Part shown: positions 9,242 to 17,897 of the stretch, one piece after another
Numbering within the stretch: position 1 is the first letter of the stretch
Layout: each line of letters starts with the position of its first letter
Source: Corallococcus macrosporus DSM 14697
Lineage (GTDB): Bacteria > Myxococcota > Myxococcia > Myxococcales > Myxococcaceae
NCBI RefSeq assembly: GCF_002305895.1
Contig: NZ_CP022203.1
Coordinates: forward strand, 7,412,001-7,476,000
DNA: 64,000 nucleotides
Direction: 5' to 3'
Notes under the pieces: model-generated
The model's input: only the letters and a program-made list of their open reading frames with translations
What the model was told of the DNA's origin: nothing
Database searches by the model: none
Translations under genes and position numbers: made by a program

Positions 9242-9748
9242 ATGGAACCGCTCATCGCCCTCATCGCCGTCACGCTCGTGCTGCTCGTATTGGGAGCCCT
9301 GGGCGTGAAACGGCTCAGGCCCTGGGTGGTGCCGCTGCGTGGCGGGCTTGCCGTGATGTTCCTGCTGACAGGCGGAGCGCACTTCATCGGGATGCGGGAG
9401 GAGATGATCCGGATGGTTCCTCCCGTGTTGCCGGCGCCGGGGCTCATCGTCACGGTGACGGGCCTGCTGGAGCTGGCGGGAGCCGCGGGCCTGCTCTGGC
9501 GGCGCACGGCCCCGCTCGCCGCGGCGTGCCTCTCCGTCCTGCTCGTCCTGATGTTCCCGGCCAACGTCTACGCGGTCCTCGCCGGAGTCTTGACGGCGCC
9601 CTACGACCAGCTCCTGCCCCGAACCTTGATGCAGATCGTCTTCCTCTCCGCGACGTTGGCCGTCGTGGTGCATGACGTCCGCGCTCGTTGGCGCGCTTCC
9701 GGGCCGCCGCCCGCAATCCACGTCAACCCCACCAAGGCGCATCCATGA
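9242..9748 (+). CDS. DoxX-like small integral membrane protein
   Basis: A 168-residue inner-membrane protein with about four hydrophobic helices (residues about 3-20, 35-50, 70-88, 95-118 and a fifth possible near 130-145). The LTGGAHFIGMREEMIRMVPPVLPAPGLIVTVTGLLELAGAAGLL pattern is typical of the DoxX/DoxD-like family. The ATG at 9242 follows an AAAGGGA ribosome site; the open frame begins further upstream inside the operator region. It is probably repressed by the divergent TetR protein. Family members are linked to quinone or oxidative stress, but no substrate can be named here. Confidence 0.8.
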   Translation: MEPLIALIAVTLVLLVLGALGVKRLRPWVVPLRGGLAVMFLLTGGAHFIGMREEMIRMVPPVLPAPGLIVTVTGLLELAGAAGLLWRRTAPLAAACLSVLLVLMFPANVYAVLAGVLTAPYDQLLPRTLMQIVFLSATLAVVVHDVRARWRASGPPPAIHVNPTKAHP

Positions 9749-9894
9749 AGGGCTCAGCCCACACGTGGCAGGGCACTGCGGATGACAACAACCCGCCAGA
9801 CGATTCTGGCCCCGGCCTCTCCGCATCCTGTCGGACTCTTCTGGTATTCCAGACTTTCTCTCATGAGGACCGAACTCGGCACCGGAGGAATTGA

Positions 9895-11244
9895 ATGAGC
9901 GCGCGCGGGGGCATCTGGCTGGTGCTGGCGCTTGCCGTGACGGGTTGTTCAACCACTCGACTCGTGCGGCTGGACACGGGGGACGGGCCTCCGCTTGTCC
10001 ACACGCCATTCACCGAAGACCACGCCACACCCGTCGAGTTGAACGATGACGAGTTCGAGGAGGCAGTGGTTGCACTCGCCCGAGACGTGCGGCCCTTCTC
10101 CAATCCTCTGCGCGAGGCCCGCCAGCGCTTCGGCGTTCCAGAACGAAGCGGCGTGTACCTGTACGAGAAGCGCGGCCCACGGCTCATCCCCCAGGAGGAA
10201 GAGAGGGACGCGAATGGCCTGCGCCTGCTGGAGTCCTACGCAGATGACGACCTGACACGCGCCTATGGCCGCTGGTGCGAGCGCAAGTCCCAGCCCGGAG
10301 ACTGCCTGCGCCTGCTGGCCGAAGGCCCGCTGCTGGCCAGCGACGGCAAATACTCGCTGGCCATGGCCATCGCCATGGACTCGGTTTGGGACGAGACGGC
10401 CGAAGCGCTGGAGGACATGGCCGACCCGCAGGCCCTGCTCGCGACGGTGAGCGCCTCGGTCAGCATGTACCTGCTCCTCTGGTCGCTACCAGAGCCGGTG
10501 AGCAAGGGCCTGGCGGCGCTGCTGACGGCAACGGCCATCGCCTACCTGGGCGTGGACACGGTGTGGCGCATCCTGGACGGCTGGGTGACGCTGGTGCGCG
10601 AGGTGGAACGGGCCACCTCTTTCGCGCAGCTCAGCGCGGCGGGCGAGGTGTACGGCGAAGTCCTCGGGGAGAACGCGGCGCGCGTCTTCGTCATGCTGGC
10701 CATAGCGGCCATCGGCAACACGGCGGGACTGGCAGCCAAGACGTCGAAGCTGCCGGGCTCAGCCCAGGCCGCACTCGCGGTGGAGGCGCAGGCGGGCTTC
10801 CGGTACGCGGCCACCGAAAGCGTGCACTCCGTGGCGATGACGGCCGAGGGTTTCACCATCGCGCTGGCACCCAACGCCGTCGCCATGGCGGCCCAGGGAA
10901 TGCGCGGCGGCCGCTCCGAGAAGCACCACCTCGCGACGAACAAGAACAGTCGCTCCGCCGCGCGCGGTGGTCCCTGGACACCGAAGTTCGAAAAGATTTT
11001 CAAGAAAGCCGGGATGGAGTTGAAGGACCCTGAGAACATCGTGCCCATCTCAGGGCACAAGGGTCCGCATCCTCAGGAGTACCACGACCTGGTCCATGAG
11101 CGGCTGTACGACGCGACCCGTGCCTGCCGTAAGGTTTCCGATTGTAGGGAAGCGCTGATAAGAGCGCTCAGGAGACTGGCGACAGAAGTCAGCACCCCTG
11201 GCTCAAGATTGAACCGGCTTGTCACCCAGGGCTCACGCCCCTAG
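9895..11244 (+). CDS. sitA5: SitA5-like polymorphic lipoprotein toxin with AHH nuclease-type C-terminus
   Basis: A 449-residue lipoprotein with a lipobox at LAVTGC (Cys18). SitA toxins of Myxococcus sit in the outer membrane, pass between kin cells by TraA/TraB-dependent outer membrane exchange, and poison recipients that lack the matching SitI. The middle (residues about 50-330) is the family body, including two hydrophobic stretches near 183-222 and 262-282. The C-terminus from about 340 looks like an AHH nuclease: EKHHLATNKN (His344, His345), W361, PENIVPISGHKG (His388) and PHPQEYHDLV (His392, His397). A GGAGGAAT site precedes the ATG. The immunity gene starts on the next base after the stop. 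The SitA5 subgroup name is from memory of the annotation; the toxin class is the safer claim. Confidence 0.82.
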   Translation: MSARGGIWLVLALAVTGCSTTRLVRLDTGDGPPLVHTPFTEDHATPVELNDDEFEEAVVALARDVRPFSNPLREARQRFGVPERSGVYLYEKRGPRLIPQEEERDANGLRLLESYADDDLTRAYGRWCERKSQPGDCLRLLAEGPLLASDGKYSLAMAIAMDSVWDETAEALEDMADPQALLATVSASVSMYLLLWSLPEPVSKGLAALLTATAIAYLGVDTVWRILDGWVTLVREVERATSFAQLSAAGEVYGEVLGENAARVFVMLAIAAIGNTAGLAAKTSKLPGSAQAALAVEAQAGFRYAATESVHSVAMTAEGFTIALAPNAVAMAAQGMRGGRSEKHHLATNKNSRSAARGGPWTPKFEKIFKKAGMELKDPENIVPISGHKGPHPQEYHDLVHERLYDATRACRKVSDCREALIRALRRLATEVSTPGSRLNRLVTQGSRP

Positions 11245-11820
11245 ATGCCCGCCATGCCCAAGCGCTTCTTCAGGATGAAGGAGGATGTCCACGTCCCAGG
11301 CCGCTGGCACTTGGATGACCCCACGGACAGGCAGGGACGCGAAGTAGATGACCCGAGGGACTTCAACGAGGGGCGCGCGGTTCAGGCTGCGGGGCGCCTG
11401 AAGGTCCCCGTCCAGCATGCCGGCAAGCCGCTGGACTTCACGCTGACGGCATTGAGTGTTCCCATCGTCCACGTCAAGGTGGCCGCGGTCTTCACGGAGC
11501 TGGCCCGCCATGACGTCCAGCTCATTCCCGTGGACATCAAGGGCCACCCGGACCAGTACCTCCTGCTCGTGGTCACGCAGCTCATCCGCTGCATCGACGA
11601 GCAGGCTTCCTCAGTGCAGTTCTGGAAACCAGAGGACGGCCTGCCTGAGAAGGTAGGCCAGTATTACGCGGTGGATGACCTGCACATCGACCCCACGAAG
11701 GTGGGCAGCGCCAAGGTTTTCCGCACCGAGGGCTGGCCTCTTGCCCTCATCGTCTCCGAGGACATCAAGAACGCCTTGGAGCGCGCGAAGGCTACCGGCG
11801 TGAAGTTCACGCCGGTGTAA
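11245..11820 (+). CDS. sitI5: SitI-type immunity protein, Imm11/DUF1629-like
   Basis: A 191-residue cytosolic protein with no signal sequence whose ATG directly abuts the stop codon of the toxin gene, as expected for a coupled immunity gene. Its second half (FWKPEDGLPEKVGQYYAVDDL, then VFRTEGWPLALIVSEDIKNALE and GVKFTPV) matches the Imm11/DUF1629 family often found beside nuclease toxins. It should bind and block the AHH-type toxin domain in the producing cell and in kin. A second Met four codons in (MPKRFF) is an alternative start. Confidence 0.8.
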   Translation: MPAMPKRFFRMKEDVHVPGRWHLDDPTDRQGREVDDPRDFNEGRAVQAAGRLKVPVQHAGKPLDFTLTALSVPIVHVKVAAVFTELARHDVQLIPVDIKGHPDQYLLLVVTQLIRCIDEQASSVQFWKPEDGLPEKVGQYYAVDDLHIDPTKVGSAKVFRTEGWPLALIVSEDIKNALERAKATGVKFTPV

Positions 11821-11835
11821 TGCCCGCAGCGCCGC

Positions 11836-12783
11836 TCAGAACTGCCCCGCCCGAGCCTGGTCGAAGTCCACGCGGTGCTTCATGTACAGCGTGTCCAGCA
11901 TGTGATTGCTGATGGGGTTCGCGTTCCCATCGGTGAACCGGTGCACCACCGCGCCCTTGCCCGCGTCCTTCAGGAAGGCCGCTGGGTCCACGCTCCCGCC
12001 CAGGCCCGTGAGCGTGGGCACCGGGTCCGCGTTGTTGACGTAGTGCACGTACTTCGGCCCATCCACGTACCGCGTGGACGCCGCGCCGAAGGTCTCCACG
12101 CTCAGCTTGCCCAGCGTCTGCTCCACCTGCGCCGGGGACATCCCGTCCTCGATGCGCAGCCGCTTCGCCACGTCATCCAGCGCCCGCGCGGTGATGAGGC
12201 CACCCTGGCTGTAGCCCATGAGGTGCACCTCGCGGCCCGCCTTCAGCTCGCCGTACAGCGTGTCCGCCAGCGTATCCACCGCGGGGTTGTGGCCCTTGTC
12301 CAGCTTGTCCCCCACACACTGCGCCAGGTCCGCCACCAGCCCCTGCGTCGCGTTGTGAATCCCCACCACCTTCGCGTCCGCCGTCTCCGCGATGGCCTGC
12401 ATCTCACTGAGCTGCCCCGCGGTGGGCGTCATGATGCCGTTGACGTAGAGCACCGTCTTCGACGGGTTCGGGTTGTCCAGCGGCGTCACGCCCGGGACGT
12501 CCTTCAGCGGCGTGCCGGGCGGGAAGGTCTGCCCCTTGGCCCCCACGAACTTCCCATCGTTCATCCGGTCCGGCTTCGCGTCCCCACCGAAGATGCGCTT
12601 CAGCTCGTTCACATGCGCGGCCTGGAAGACGTCCTTGCCCATCTCGATGAAGCGGGGCACGTCCGCGATGCCGCCCTTGATGGCGTCCACCACCCCGCCC
12701 ACCAGCGAGTTCCTCGGAGCCGCCGTGGGCGCCTTCACAGTCTGCGGGGTGACGGCGCTGCGGCTGCGGTCAATGGTGCTCAC
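11836..12783 (-). CDS. Alpha/beta-hydrolase (lipase-like) protein
   Basis: A 315-residue protein. The central LYVNGIMTPTAG motif (oxyanion region) and GYSQGG (nucleophile Ser192) place it among alpha/beta hydrolases of the lipase/PGAP1-like type. Later NNADPVPTL and the HRFTDGNANPISNHML stretch could supply the acid and the histidine. The first 60 residues (STIDRSRSAVTPQTVKAPTA) are low-complexity and have no signal peptide. I start at the GTG at 12783 because GGAGAG lies four bases upstream; the open frame extends to 12900. The substrate is unknown. It is convergent with the immunity gene, with 15 bases between the stops. Confidence 0.75.
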   Translation of the reverse strand: MSTIDRSRSAVTPQTVKAPTAAPRNSLVGGVVDAIKGGIADVPRFIEMGKDVFQAAHVNELKRIFGGDAKPDRMNDGKFVGAKGQTFPPGTPLKDVPGVTPLDNPNPSKTVLYVNGIMTPTAGQLSEMQAIAETADAKVVGIHNATQGLVADLAQCVGDKLDKGHNPAVDTLADTLYGELKAGREVHLMGYSQGGLITARALDDVAKRLRIEDGMSPAQVEQTLGKLSVETFGAASTRYVDGPKYVHYVNNADPVPTLTGLGGSVDPAAFLKDAGKGAVVHRFTDGNANPISNHMLDTLYMKHRVDFDQARAGQF

Positions 12784-12904
12784 GAGGCTCTCCTGCCAGG
12801 GGGGTGACGGGTGCTCCCCCCATCTTCTCAGCGTTCCGGAGAGAAGTTGCGTCCTCCCACCCCCACCCCCGTCAATCCACACGGCACGCGTGCGACGCAT
12901 CGCA

Positions 12905-13360
12905 TCAATGCGACACGGGAGGTGAGGGCTCCCGCGCCTCGGGCGCCGCGTGGTTCAGCGTCTGCTCCGCCTGCTCTCGCTGGATGCGCCGGGTGGCCGT
13001 CTCTTCCTCCTCTGTCCGCTGGCGCCGCTTCACCAGGCCCTGCGTCTCATCCACGAACCAGAACACCACCCGGAAGAAGGCCGCGATGACGGTGATGAGC
13101 AGCGTGGACAGCACCCAGCTCAGCACGTAGCCCGGCCAGCCGCCCACCGTCACCCGGATGACGGTGGTCCCCGTGAGCGGCACCAGGGCGAAGGCCACGT
13201 AGTGCGACACGCAATAGGGGCAGGACACCAGGTAACCCCACCACGTGTCCTTGCCGCCCAGCCGCGCCCGCAGCGGCGCGAAGATGCGCTCCCGCGACAG
13301 CGTCTGCGACACGCCCATCACCACGGCGGAGACGGCCAAGAGCTGGAAGAGGTCGCCCAT
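12905..13360 (-). CDS. DUF1360-like membrane protein
   Basis: A 151-residue membrane protein with hydrophobic stretches at about residues 3-17, 48-62 and 68-95 and a charged, glutamate/arginine-rich C-terminal tail (RRQRTEEEETATRRIQREQAE). The VSCPYCVSHYVAF motif resembles the CPYC motif of DUF1360 proteins. The function is unknown. The ATG at 13360 comes right before the first helix. A GTG at 13384 would add eight residues, and neither start has a well-spaced ribosome site. Confidence 0.6.
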   Translation of the reverse strand: MGDLFQLLAVSAVVMGVSQTLSRERIFAPLRARLGGKDTWWGYLVSCPYCVSHYVAFALVPLTGTTVIRVTVGGWPGYVLSWVLSTLLITVIAAFFRVVFWFVDETQGLVKRRQRTEEEETATRRIQREQAEQTLNHAAPEAREPSPPVSH

Positions 13361-13591
13361 CCTCTCAAGGTGGAGATGACGCACCCTGCAAGAAGTACCG
13401 GCCCACCATGAGGGGCCCCGCCCGCCTCCTTCCTCGGGCTCACCCCAGGGGCCGACGCCCCTGTTGGCCAGCCGACGTTCGGAAGAGACTTCCGTGAGGC
13501 TGGCTGTAAAAACGACCGACTTCCGGCCTTAAGCACGGCGCGGCATGGATGCAAACCCCTGGACTCACTGGGAAACAGAGGCACCACCCCT

Positions 13592-13607
13592 TGGCACGCG
13601 GGTCGCA
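13592..13607 (+). promoter_or_regulatory. Sigma-54-type (-24/-12) promoter candidate for sigC
   Basis: The sequence TGGCACGCGGGTCGCA has the GG-N10-GC spacing of sigma-54 promoters (GG at 13593-13594, GC at 13605-13606) and matches the TGGCAC box exactly; the -12 box has one mismatch (TCGCA for TTGCA). It lies 65 bases upstream of the sigC start. Sigma-54 promoters drive many developmental genes in Myxococcus. Confidence 0.5.
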
Positions 13608-13672
13608 AAGGGCAACCCCCCGTAGCGTCATCGCGGTCCCCCAACCAGATCTCTTTTTCCCCGAGAGACACC

Positions 13673-14560
13673 ATGCAGGCTTCCAACTCCTTCGCCTCCC
13701 CTGACTCGCTCTCCACCTACCTGTCGGAGATCAACCAGTACCCGCTGCTCACCCAGCCGCAGGAGCAGGAGCTGTCGAAGCGGTTCCGCGCGGGCGACCT
13801 GTCCGCGGGCCACCAGCTGGTGACGGCGAACCTCCGCTTCGTGGTGAAGGTGGCCTACGAGTACCGCTCCTACGGCCTGAAGATGTCGGACCTCATCCAG
13901 GAGGCGAACATCGGCCTGATGAAGGCCGTGCAGAAGTTCGACCCGGACAAGGGCATCCGCCTCATCTCCTACGCCGTCTGGTGGATTCGCGCGTACATCC
14001 AGAACTGCATCCTGAAGAACTGGAGCCTGGTGAAGCTGGGCACCACGCAGGCGCAGCGCCGCCTCTTCTTCAGCCTGGCGCGCACGCGCCGCGAGCTGGA
14101 GAAGCTGGGCGCCGGTGACGCGAACATCGTCAACGCCGAGGAGATTGCGCGCAAGCTGAACGTGAAGGCCTCCGAGGTGCGCGAGATGGAGCAGCGCATG
14201 GGCGGCCGTGACTTGTCCCTGGACGCGCCCATGGGCGAGGACGGCGACGCCACGCACCTGGACTTCGTGGAGTCCGAGTCCGCCTCCGCGGTGGACGAGG
14301 TGGCCGACCGGCAGCAGGCCGACCTCACCCGCGAGCTGGTGCAGCGCGCGCTGCGCCGCCTGGACCCGCGCGAGCGCTTCATCATCGAGCAGCGCGTCAT
14401 GGGTGACGCGGAGATGACGCTCAGCGAGCTGGGCGAGCACTTCGGCTTCTCCCGCGAGCGCGCCCGTCAGCTCGAGATTCGCGCGAAGGACAAGCTCAAG
14501 CTCGCGCTGGCCACGCTGATGGCCGAGGCCGGCGTCGACGAGAGCACCCTCAACGCTTGA
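13673..14560 (+). CDS. sigC: SigC-like RNA polymerase sigma factor (RpoH group)
   Basis: A 295-residue sigma-70-family factor of the RpoH type. Region 1.2 begins near [11 protein letters not shown]; region 2 contains [35 protein letters not shown] and the [12 protein letters not shown] core/-10 segment. Region 3 contains [20 protein letters not shown], and the region 4 helix-turn-helix is [29 protein letters not shown]. From memory the sequence is close to M. xanthus SigC, which is made early in starvation-induced development and has the same length. A sigma-54-like promoter lies upstream and a strong hairpin follows the stop, so it is probably a single-gene transcript. Confidence 0.9.
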   Translation: MQASNSFASPDSLSTYLSEINQYPLLTQPQEQELSKRFRAGDLSAGHQLVTANLRFVVKVAYEYRSYGLKMSDLIQEANIGLMKAVQKFDPDKGIRLISYAVWWIRAYIQNCILKNWSLVKLGTTQAQRRLFFSLARTRRELEKLGAGDANIVNAEEIARKLNVKASEVREMEQRMGGRDLSLDAPMGEDGDATHLDFVESESASAVDEVADRQQADLTRELVQRALRRLDPRERFIIEQRVMGDAEMTLSELGEHFGFSRERARQLEIRAKDKLKLALATLMAEAGVDESTLNA

Positions 14561-14569
14561 TTGAGGACG

Positions 14570-14603
14570 ACGGCGCTCCAGCCCGGCCCGGCTGGAGCGC
14601 CGT
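14570..14603 (+). terminator. Hairpin terminator after sigC
   Basis: CGGCGCTCCAGCC (14571-14583) pairs perfectly with 14590-14602 across a six-base loop, with one further A-T pair outside. It begins 10 bases after the sigC stop. Only two T residues follow, as is common in GC-rich genomes. Confidence 0.75.
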
Positions 14604-14800
14604 TGACGCCGTGCGGACAGGTGCCGCCCACCGCGAGGTTCAGGATGATGAAGGAGGGGCGGTCATCGCCCCAGCGGCCGTGGCGCTCGACCTCGGCGCG
14701 CGTCACCGTCTTGAGCAGCACGCCGTCGATGAACCCCTTGATGTCCTGCGACGAGCACTCCCGACCCGGTTGATGTCGTTGCCGAGCATCTGCTCCGGGC
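14599..14800 (-). pseudogene. Glycoside hydrolase family 16 relic
   Basis: On the minus strand, 14599-14741 encodes FIDGVLLKTVTRAEVE and then PSFIILNLAVGGTCP. This matches the conserved C-terminal part of bacterial GH16 beta-glucanases (typically F.VDGVL.KTVT..., then PFFIILNLAVGG.WPG). A short stretch just upstream in another frame (EQMLGNDINRVGSA) may be the remains of the E-x-lG-dpn catalytic region. There is no start, no catalytic core and no proper end. It sits between the sigC terminator and the next gene and looks like the tail of a deleted secreted glucanase gene. Confidence 0.6.
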
Positions 14801-14804
14801 ACTC

Positions 14805-16103
14805 TCAGCGCCCCTGCTCGAAGCGGATGTCGGCGCGACGGACCTCCTTGGCGGCGAAGGTGAGCAGCCGCGCCCCCTCGTCGGTCAGCGCGGCCCGCTC
14901 ATCGCGTGACAGCTTGCCGAAAGGGGTGATGCACAGCGTCGCTGCGTCGCGCGCGTGCTCCAGGCGCCAGGTCCCCTGAACGAAGCCATCGACAAGGATG
15001 GTGGCGCGCACGATGCCATTGAGGGTGAAGACCCGCTCGCGGGCCGCGTCGGAGAGGATGCGCGTGCGGTCCGCGTGGGCCAGCAGCACGCTGTCGAACT
15101 CCGACAGGAAGCGGACGGGCGCGGGCGTCTCCGGGTCGGGACGTCGGGCGTCGGGGAGGTCGAACAGCTCGGCGCCCTGTTCGTCACGGAAGGTGCGCAA
15201 CTGGGGCCGCATGCGCTCCAGGACGGCGCTCATGCGCGTCAGCCCCGACCAGACCTGCAGGTCCTGGACGCTCGCGGGACCGAACGCGGCGAGGTAACGC
15301 AACACCAGCGCGTCCGGCGGCGCGGCGGGTCCGAAGCGCTGGCCGAGCCAGGACTCGGCCGTGGCGTACACCATCCGCTCGCCATGGCCCCAGGTCCCAC
15401 TGGGCGGCACCACCACGAGCGACTCCAGGCTGGAGAAGCCCATGCTCAGGGCCTGCGCGTCATGGCCGGGCCACTTCTCCTGGAGCCGCTGCGCCAGCTC
15501 GCCGCGAGGACTGGGACGCGCCTCCAGCAGCGCCCGGCCCTCGGCCACCAACTCCCGGGCATCCACGCCCGCCAAGTGCTTGCCGAACACGGAGTGCCGC
15601 ATCCCCCGGTCCAGCGCGGGTTGCAGCACTGGACGCAGCGCGAGGCAGTCACGCGCGCTCACCAGGTGCAGCGTCCCGCGCATCATCCCGGTGCGCACCA
15701 CCTGGCGCTGGGTGATGAGGCGGGTCAGCGTCCCTGGCTGGAAACCCTGCAGCCGGGCCCACAGCGCGCCGTAGGGAGGATGGGTGGCCTGGGCCTGCAA
15801 CCCCACCAGGTGCTCCAGGGCCTCCTTCACGCCCGCCTTGGAGCGCTGCAACAGCCACTGCCGCTGGAGCAGGGCCCGGTTGAGGGCACGCTGTCCGAGG
15901 ACCTGGGCCGGTGGGCGCCACCGGCGAGAGGGGACACGCGCAGGCGGCGCGCTGACCGGCCTGGCGCCTCCCGATTCCTTCGAGGGCGAAGGCACCGGAC
16001 TCAACGTCCTGGCCTCCCGCGCATTGCTGGAGCGTCCACGTTTGACAGCCGCGGGGACGAGCATCGGCAACATCATCAAGAAGGGAATCATGTCGGGCGG
16101 CAC
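14805..16103 (-). CDS. HTH_42 winged-helix protein, AlkZ/YcaQ-like DNA glycosylase family
   Basis: A protein of up to 432 residues whose body from about residue 68 (GQRALNRALLQRQWLLQRS) matches the HTH_42 family. This family includes the DNA glycosylases AlkZ and YcaQ/AlkX, which excise bulky or crosslinked alkylated purines. The catalytic Q-x-Q motif appears as GLQAQ (Gln103, Gln105), the AlkZ form rather than the Q-x-D form of YcaQ. Later blocks include TGMMRGTLHLVSARDCLALRP and VRFLSEFDSVLLAHADRTRIL. The first 65 residues are Ser/Pro/Arg-rich and unlike the family, so the true start may be internal; I could not settle it. Many family members carry only the bare 'winged helix DNA-binding domain' label. 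Confidence 0.7.
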   Translation of the reverse strand: MPPDMIPFLMMLPMLVPAAVKRGRSSNAREARTLSPVPSPSKESGGARPVSAPPARVPSRRWRPPAQVLGQRALNRALLQRQWLLQRSKAGVKEALEHLVGLQAQATHPPYGALWARLQGFQPGTLTRLITQRQVVRTGMMRGTLHLVSARDCLALRPVLQPALDRGMRHSVFGKHLAGVDARELVAEGRALLEARPSPRGELAQRLQEKWPGHDAQALSMGFSSLESLVVVPPSGTWGHGERMVYATAESWLGQRFGPAAPPDALVLRYLAAFGPASVQDLQVWSGLTRMSAVLERMRPQLRTFRDEQGAELFDLPDARRPDPETPAPVRFLSEFDSVLLAHADRTRILSDAARERVFTLNGIVRATILVDGFVQGTWRLEHARDAATLCITPFGKLSRDERAALTDEGARLLTFAAKEVRRADIRFEQGR

Positions 16104-16225
16104 CTGGGGGTGGGATGCGAACGCCGCTGGGCTCGGAGAACCCAGGGGGCTTCATGGACGACATCCTGCGACCCGCCCCTGACAGTCCTATGTCAGGAAT
16201 GGTGGAGGCCGCCGCCCGCCCGGAC

Positions 16226-17050
16226 TCAGCGCCGCGACAGGCCGTGAAGCGCCATCACGATGTGCTCGAAGGTGCGCGCGGGCAGCAGGCGCTTCGACAC
16301 CAGCGCGGCGCGCTGTGACAGGTGCCCCACCGAGTAGCGCACGTCCACGCGCTGGCGCTCCACCAGCGACAGCACCTTCTGGGCCACCTGCTCGGGCGCA
16401 ACGCCCGCGCCCTCGCCGGACTCCACCATGGCCATGACACGCTCGAAGGTCTCCCGGTAGGCGGACCCGGGACCGGAGCGCTGGGCGCGGACGCGGTAGT
16501 CTCGCACGCGGGTGCGGACATCCCCGGGCTGGAGCAGCGTGGCCTCGATGCCGAAGGAAGCCACCTCCAGCCGCAGGCTCTCCGTCAGGCCCTCCAGCGC
16601 GAACTTGCTGGCGCTGTAGAGCCCCTGGAAGGGGAGCCCCGCGGCGCCGCCCATGGAGCTGATGTTGACGATGAGGCCGGACCGCTGCGCGCGCATCGTG
16701 GGGAGCACCGCCTGGCACACGCGCAGCACGCCCAGGAAGTTGGTGTCCAACTGCCGCCGGGCCTCATCAATGGACACATCCTCCACGGCGCCCGACAGCA
16801 CGAAGCCCGCGCTGTTCACCACCACGTCGAGCCGGCCCTCGGCCGCGAGCACCGAGGCCACGGCGCGTCGCACGGAGTCATCGTCCGTGACGTCCAGCAC
16901 CCCCATCCGGTGGTGGGCGCCATCGGCGCGCGGGTGACGGCTGGTACCATGGACGGCGTGGCCCCGGGCCCCCAGGACCTCCGCGCAGGCCTGGCCGATT
17001 CCAGAGGATGCGCCCGTGATGAGGACCACCTTGCGTCGCGACGTGTTCAT
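16226..17050 (-). CDS. SDR-family oxidoreductase
   Basis: A 274-residue classical short-chain dehydrogenase/reductase. It has the TGASSGIG cofactor motif (12-19), VVNSAG (78-82), the catalytic serine in NISSMGG (Ser131/132) and YSASK (Tyr145, Lys149). TSRHPR after the second strand suggests NADP(H). It belongs to the group that acts on retinol/steroid-like or unknown hydrophobic alcohols. No neighbouring gene points to a substrate. Confidence 0.88.
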   Translation of the reverse strand: MNTSRRKVVLITGASSGIGQACAEVLGARGHAVHGTSRHPRADGAHHRMGVLDVTDDDSVRRAVASVLAAEGRLDVVVNSAGFVLSGAVEDVSIDEARRQLDTNFLGVLRVCQAVLPTMRAQRSGLIVNISSMGGAAGLPFQGLYSASKFALEGLTESLRLEVASFGIEATLLQPGDVRTRVRDYRVRAQRSGPGSAYRETFERVMAMVESGEGAGVAPEQVAQKVLSLVERQRVDVRYSVGHLSQRAALVSKRLLPARTFEHIVMALHGLSRR

Positions 17051-17098
17051 GCGTGCTCCCGCCCAGGTCCGTGACGGCCATCGACGTGGGGGCGCATC

Positions 17099-17335
17099 GT
17101 GAACCTCATCGAGCCCTGTATCCTAGCGGGCGCGGTCGTGGGCACCCTCACCGGCGCCATCCTGGGCTTTTCCCAGGGCGTCTGGTGGGGCCTGGGCGGC
17201 ATGGCGGCCGGCTTCGTCGGCGGCGTGCTCGTGCTGCCCTTCGTCATCCTCTTTCTCGTCATGGGCGGGGTGGCGCTGTTCTTCTGGCCACGCCATCTGC
17301 TCAGACGCCTGCGAGGCACGCGGCGTTTGGGATGA
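17099..17335 (+). CDS. Small two-helix membrane protein
   Basis: A 78-residue hydrophobic protein with a GTG start. Two glycine-rich membrane segments (about residues 6-25 and 30-63) are followed by a basic tail RHLLRRLRGTRRLG, so the C-terminus is probably cytosolic. I recognise no family. Its start is 48 bases from that of the divergent SDR gene, so the promoters must overlap. Confidence 0.5.
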   Translation: MNLIEPCILAGAVVGTLTGAILGFSQGVWWGLGGMAAGFVGGVLVLPFVILFLVMGGVALFFWPRHLLRRLRGTRRLG

Positions 17336-17522
17336 CCGCCGCTACCTCGACATGTCCCTGCTGAAATCAACCCCTGACACCGCCGCTGCATCAGGAGGTG
17401 AGGGAGAAATACCGTTTCGCGCGTTACTTCGCGTGGAAATGCAGAGACGGTTTCCGGAGCCCCACGCCCATCCTGGGCGCGGAGGCCTCAACCTCAACCA
17501 AGCAGCATCAGGGGACAACACC

Positions 17523-17897
17523 ATGAAGCGAGCTTCCATCGTTGTTTCGGCGGTGATGATGTCGGTCGGGTTTGCCAGCACGGCACTGGCGACCCCGATT
17601 TACGTGAATGGCTACATCTGCGAGGCGACGTACACCAAGCAACCCAACGTCCTCTTCGGCCAGGGCTACGTGGTCGTGCAGGTGAACGCCGGAGCGAACT
17701 GCACAGGGAGCTCCCTCGGCAAATACTACTACCTGGGTTCGGGCGCCTCGTCCGCCGGCCACCAGTACAGCGAGGCCGAGCGCCTGAGCCTGTTCGAGCG
17801 CGCCACCCGGGCCGCCACCCAGGGCACGAGCGTCGAACTGCGCGTGGAGGGCACGGCGGGCGTCGGCATCATCGACACCGCATACCGCGGCGACTGA
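17523..17897 (+). CDS. Small secreted protein of unknown function
   Basis: A 124-residue protein with a clear signal peptide (cleavage after STALA). The mature part (TPIYVNGYICEATYTKQ, then GANCTGSSLGKYYYLGSG) has two cysteines that could form one disulfide, and no catalytic motif that I recognise. The ATG at 17523 is the only start that gives a signal peptide; the frame is open back to 17352. Confidence 0.7.
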   Translation: MKRASIVVSAVMMSVGFASTALATPIYVNGYICEATYTKQPNVLFGQGYVVVQVNAGANCTGSSLGKYYYLGSGASSAGHQYSEAERLSLFERATRAATQGTSVELRVEGTAGVGIIDTAYRGD

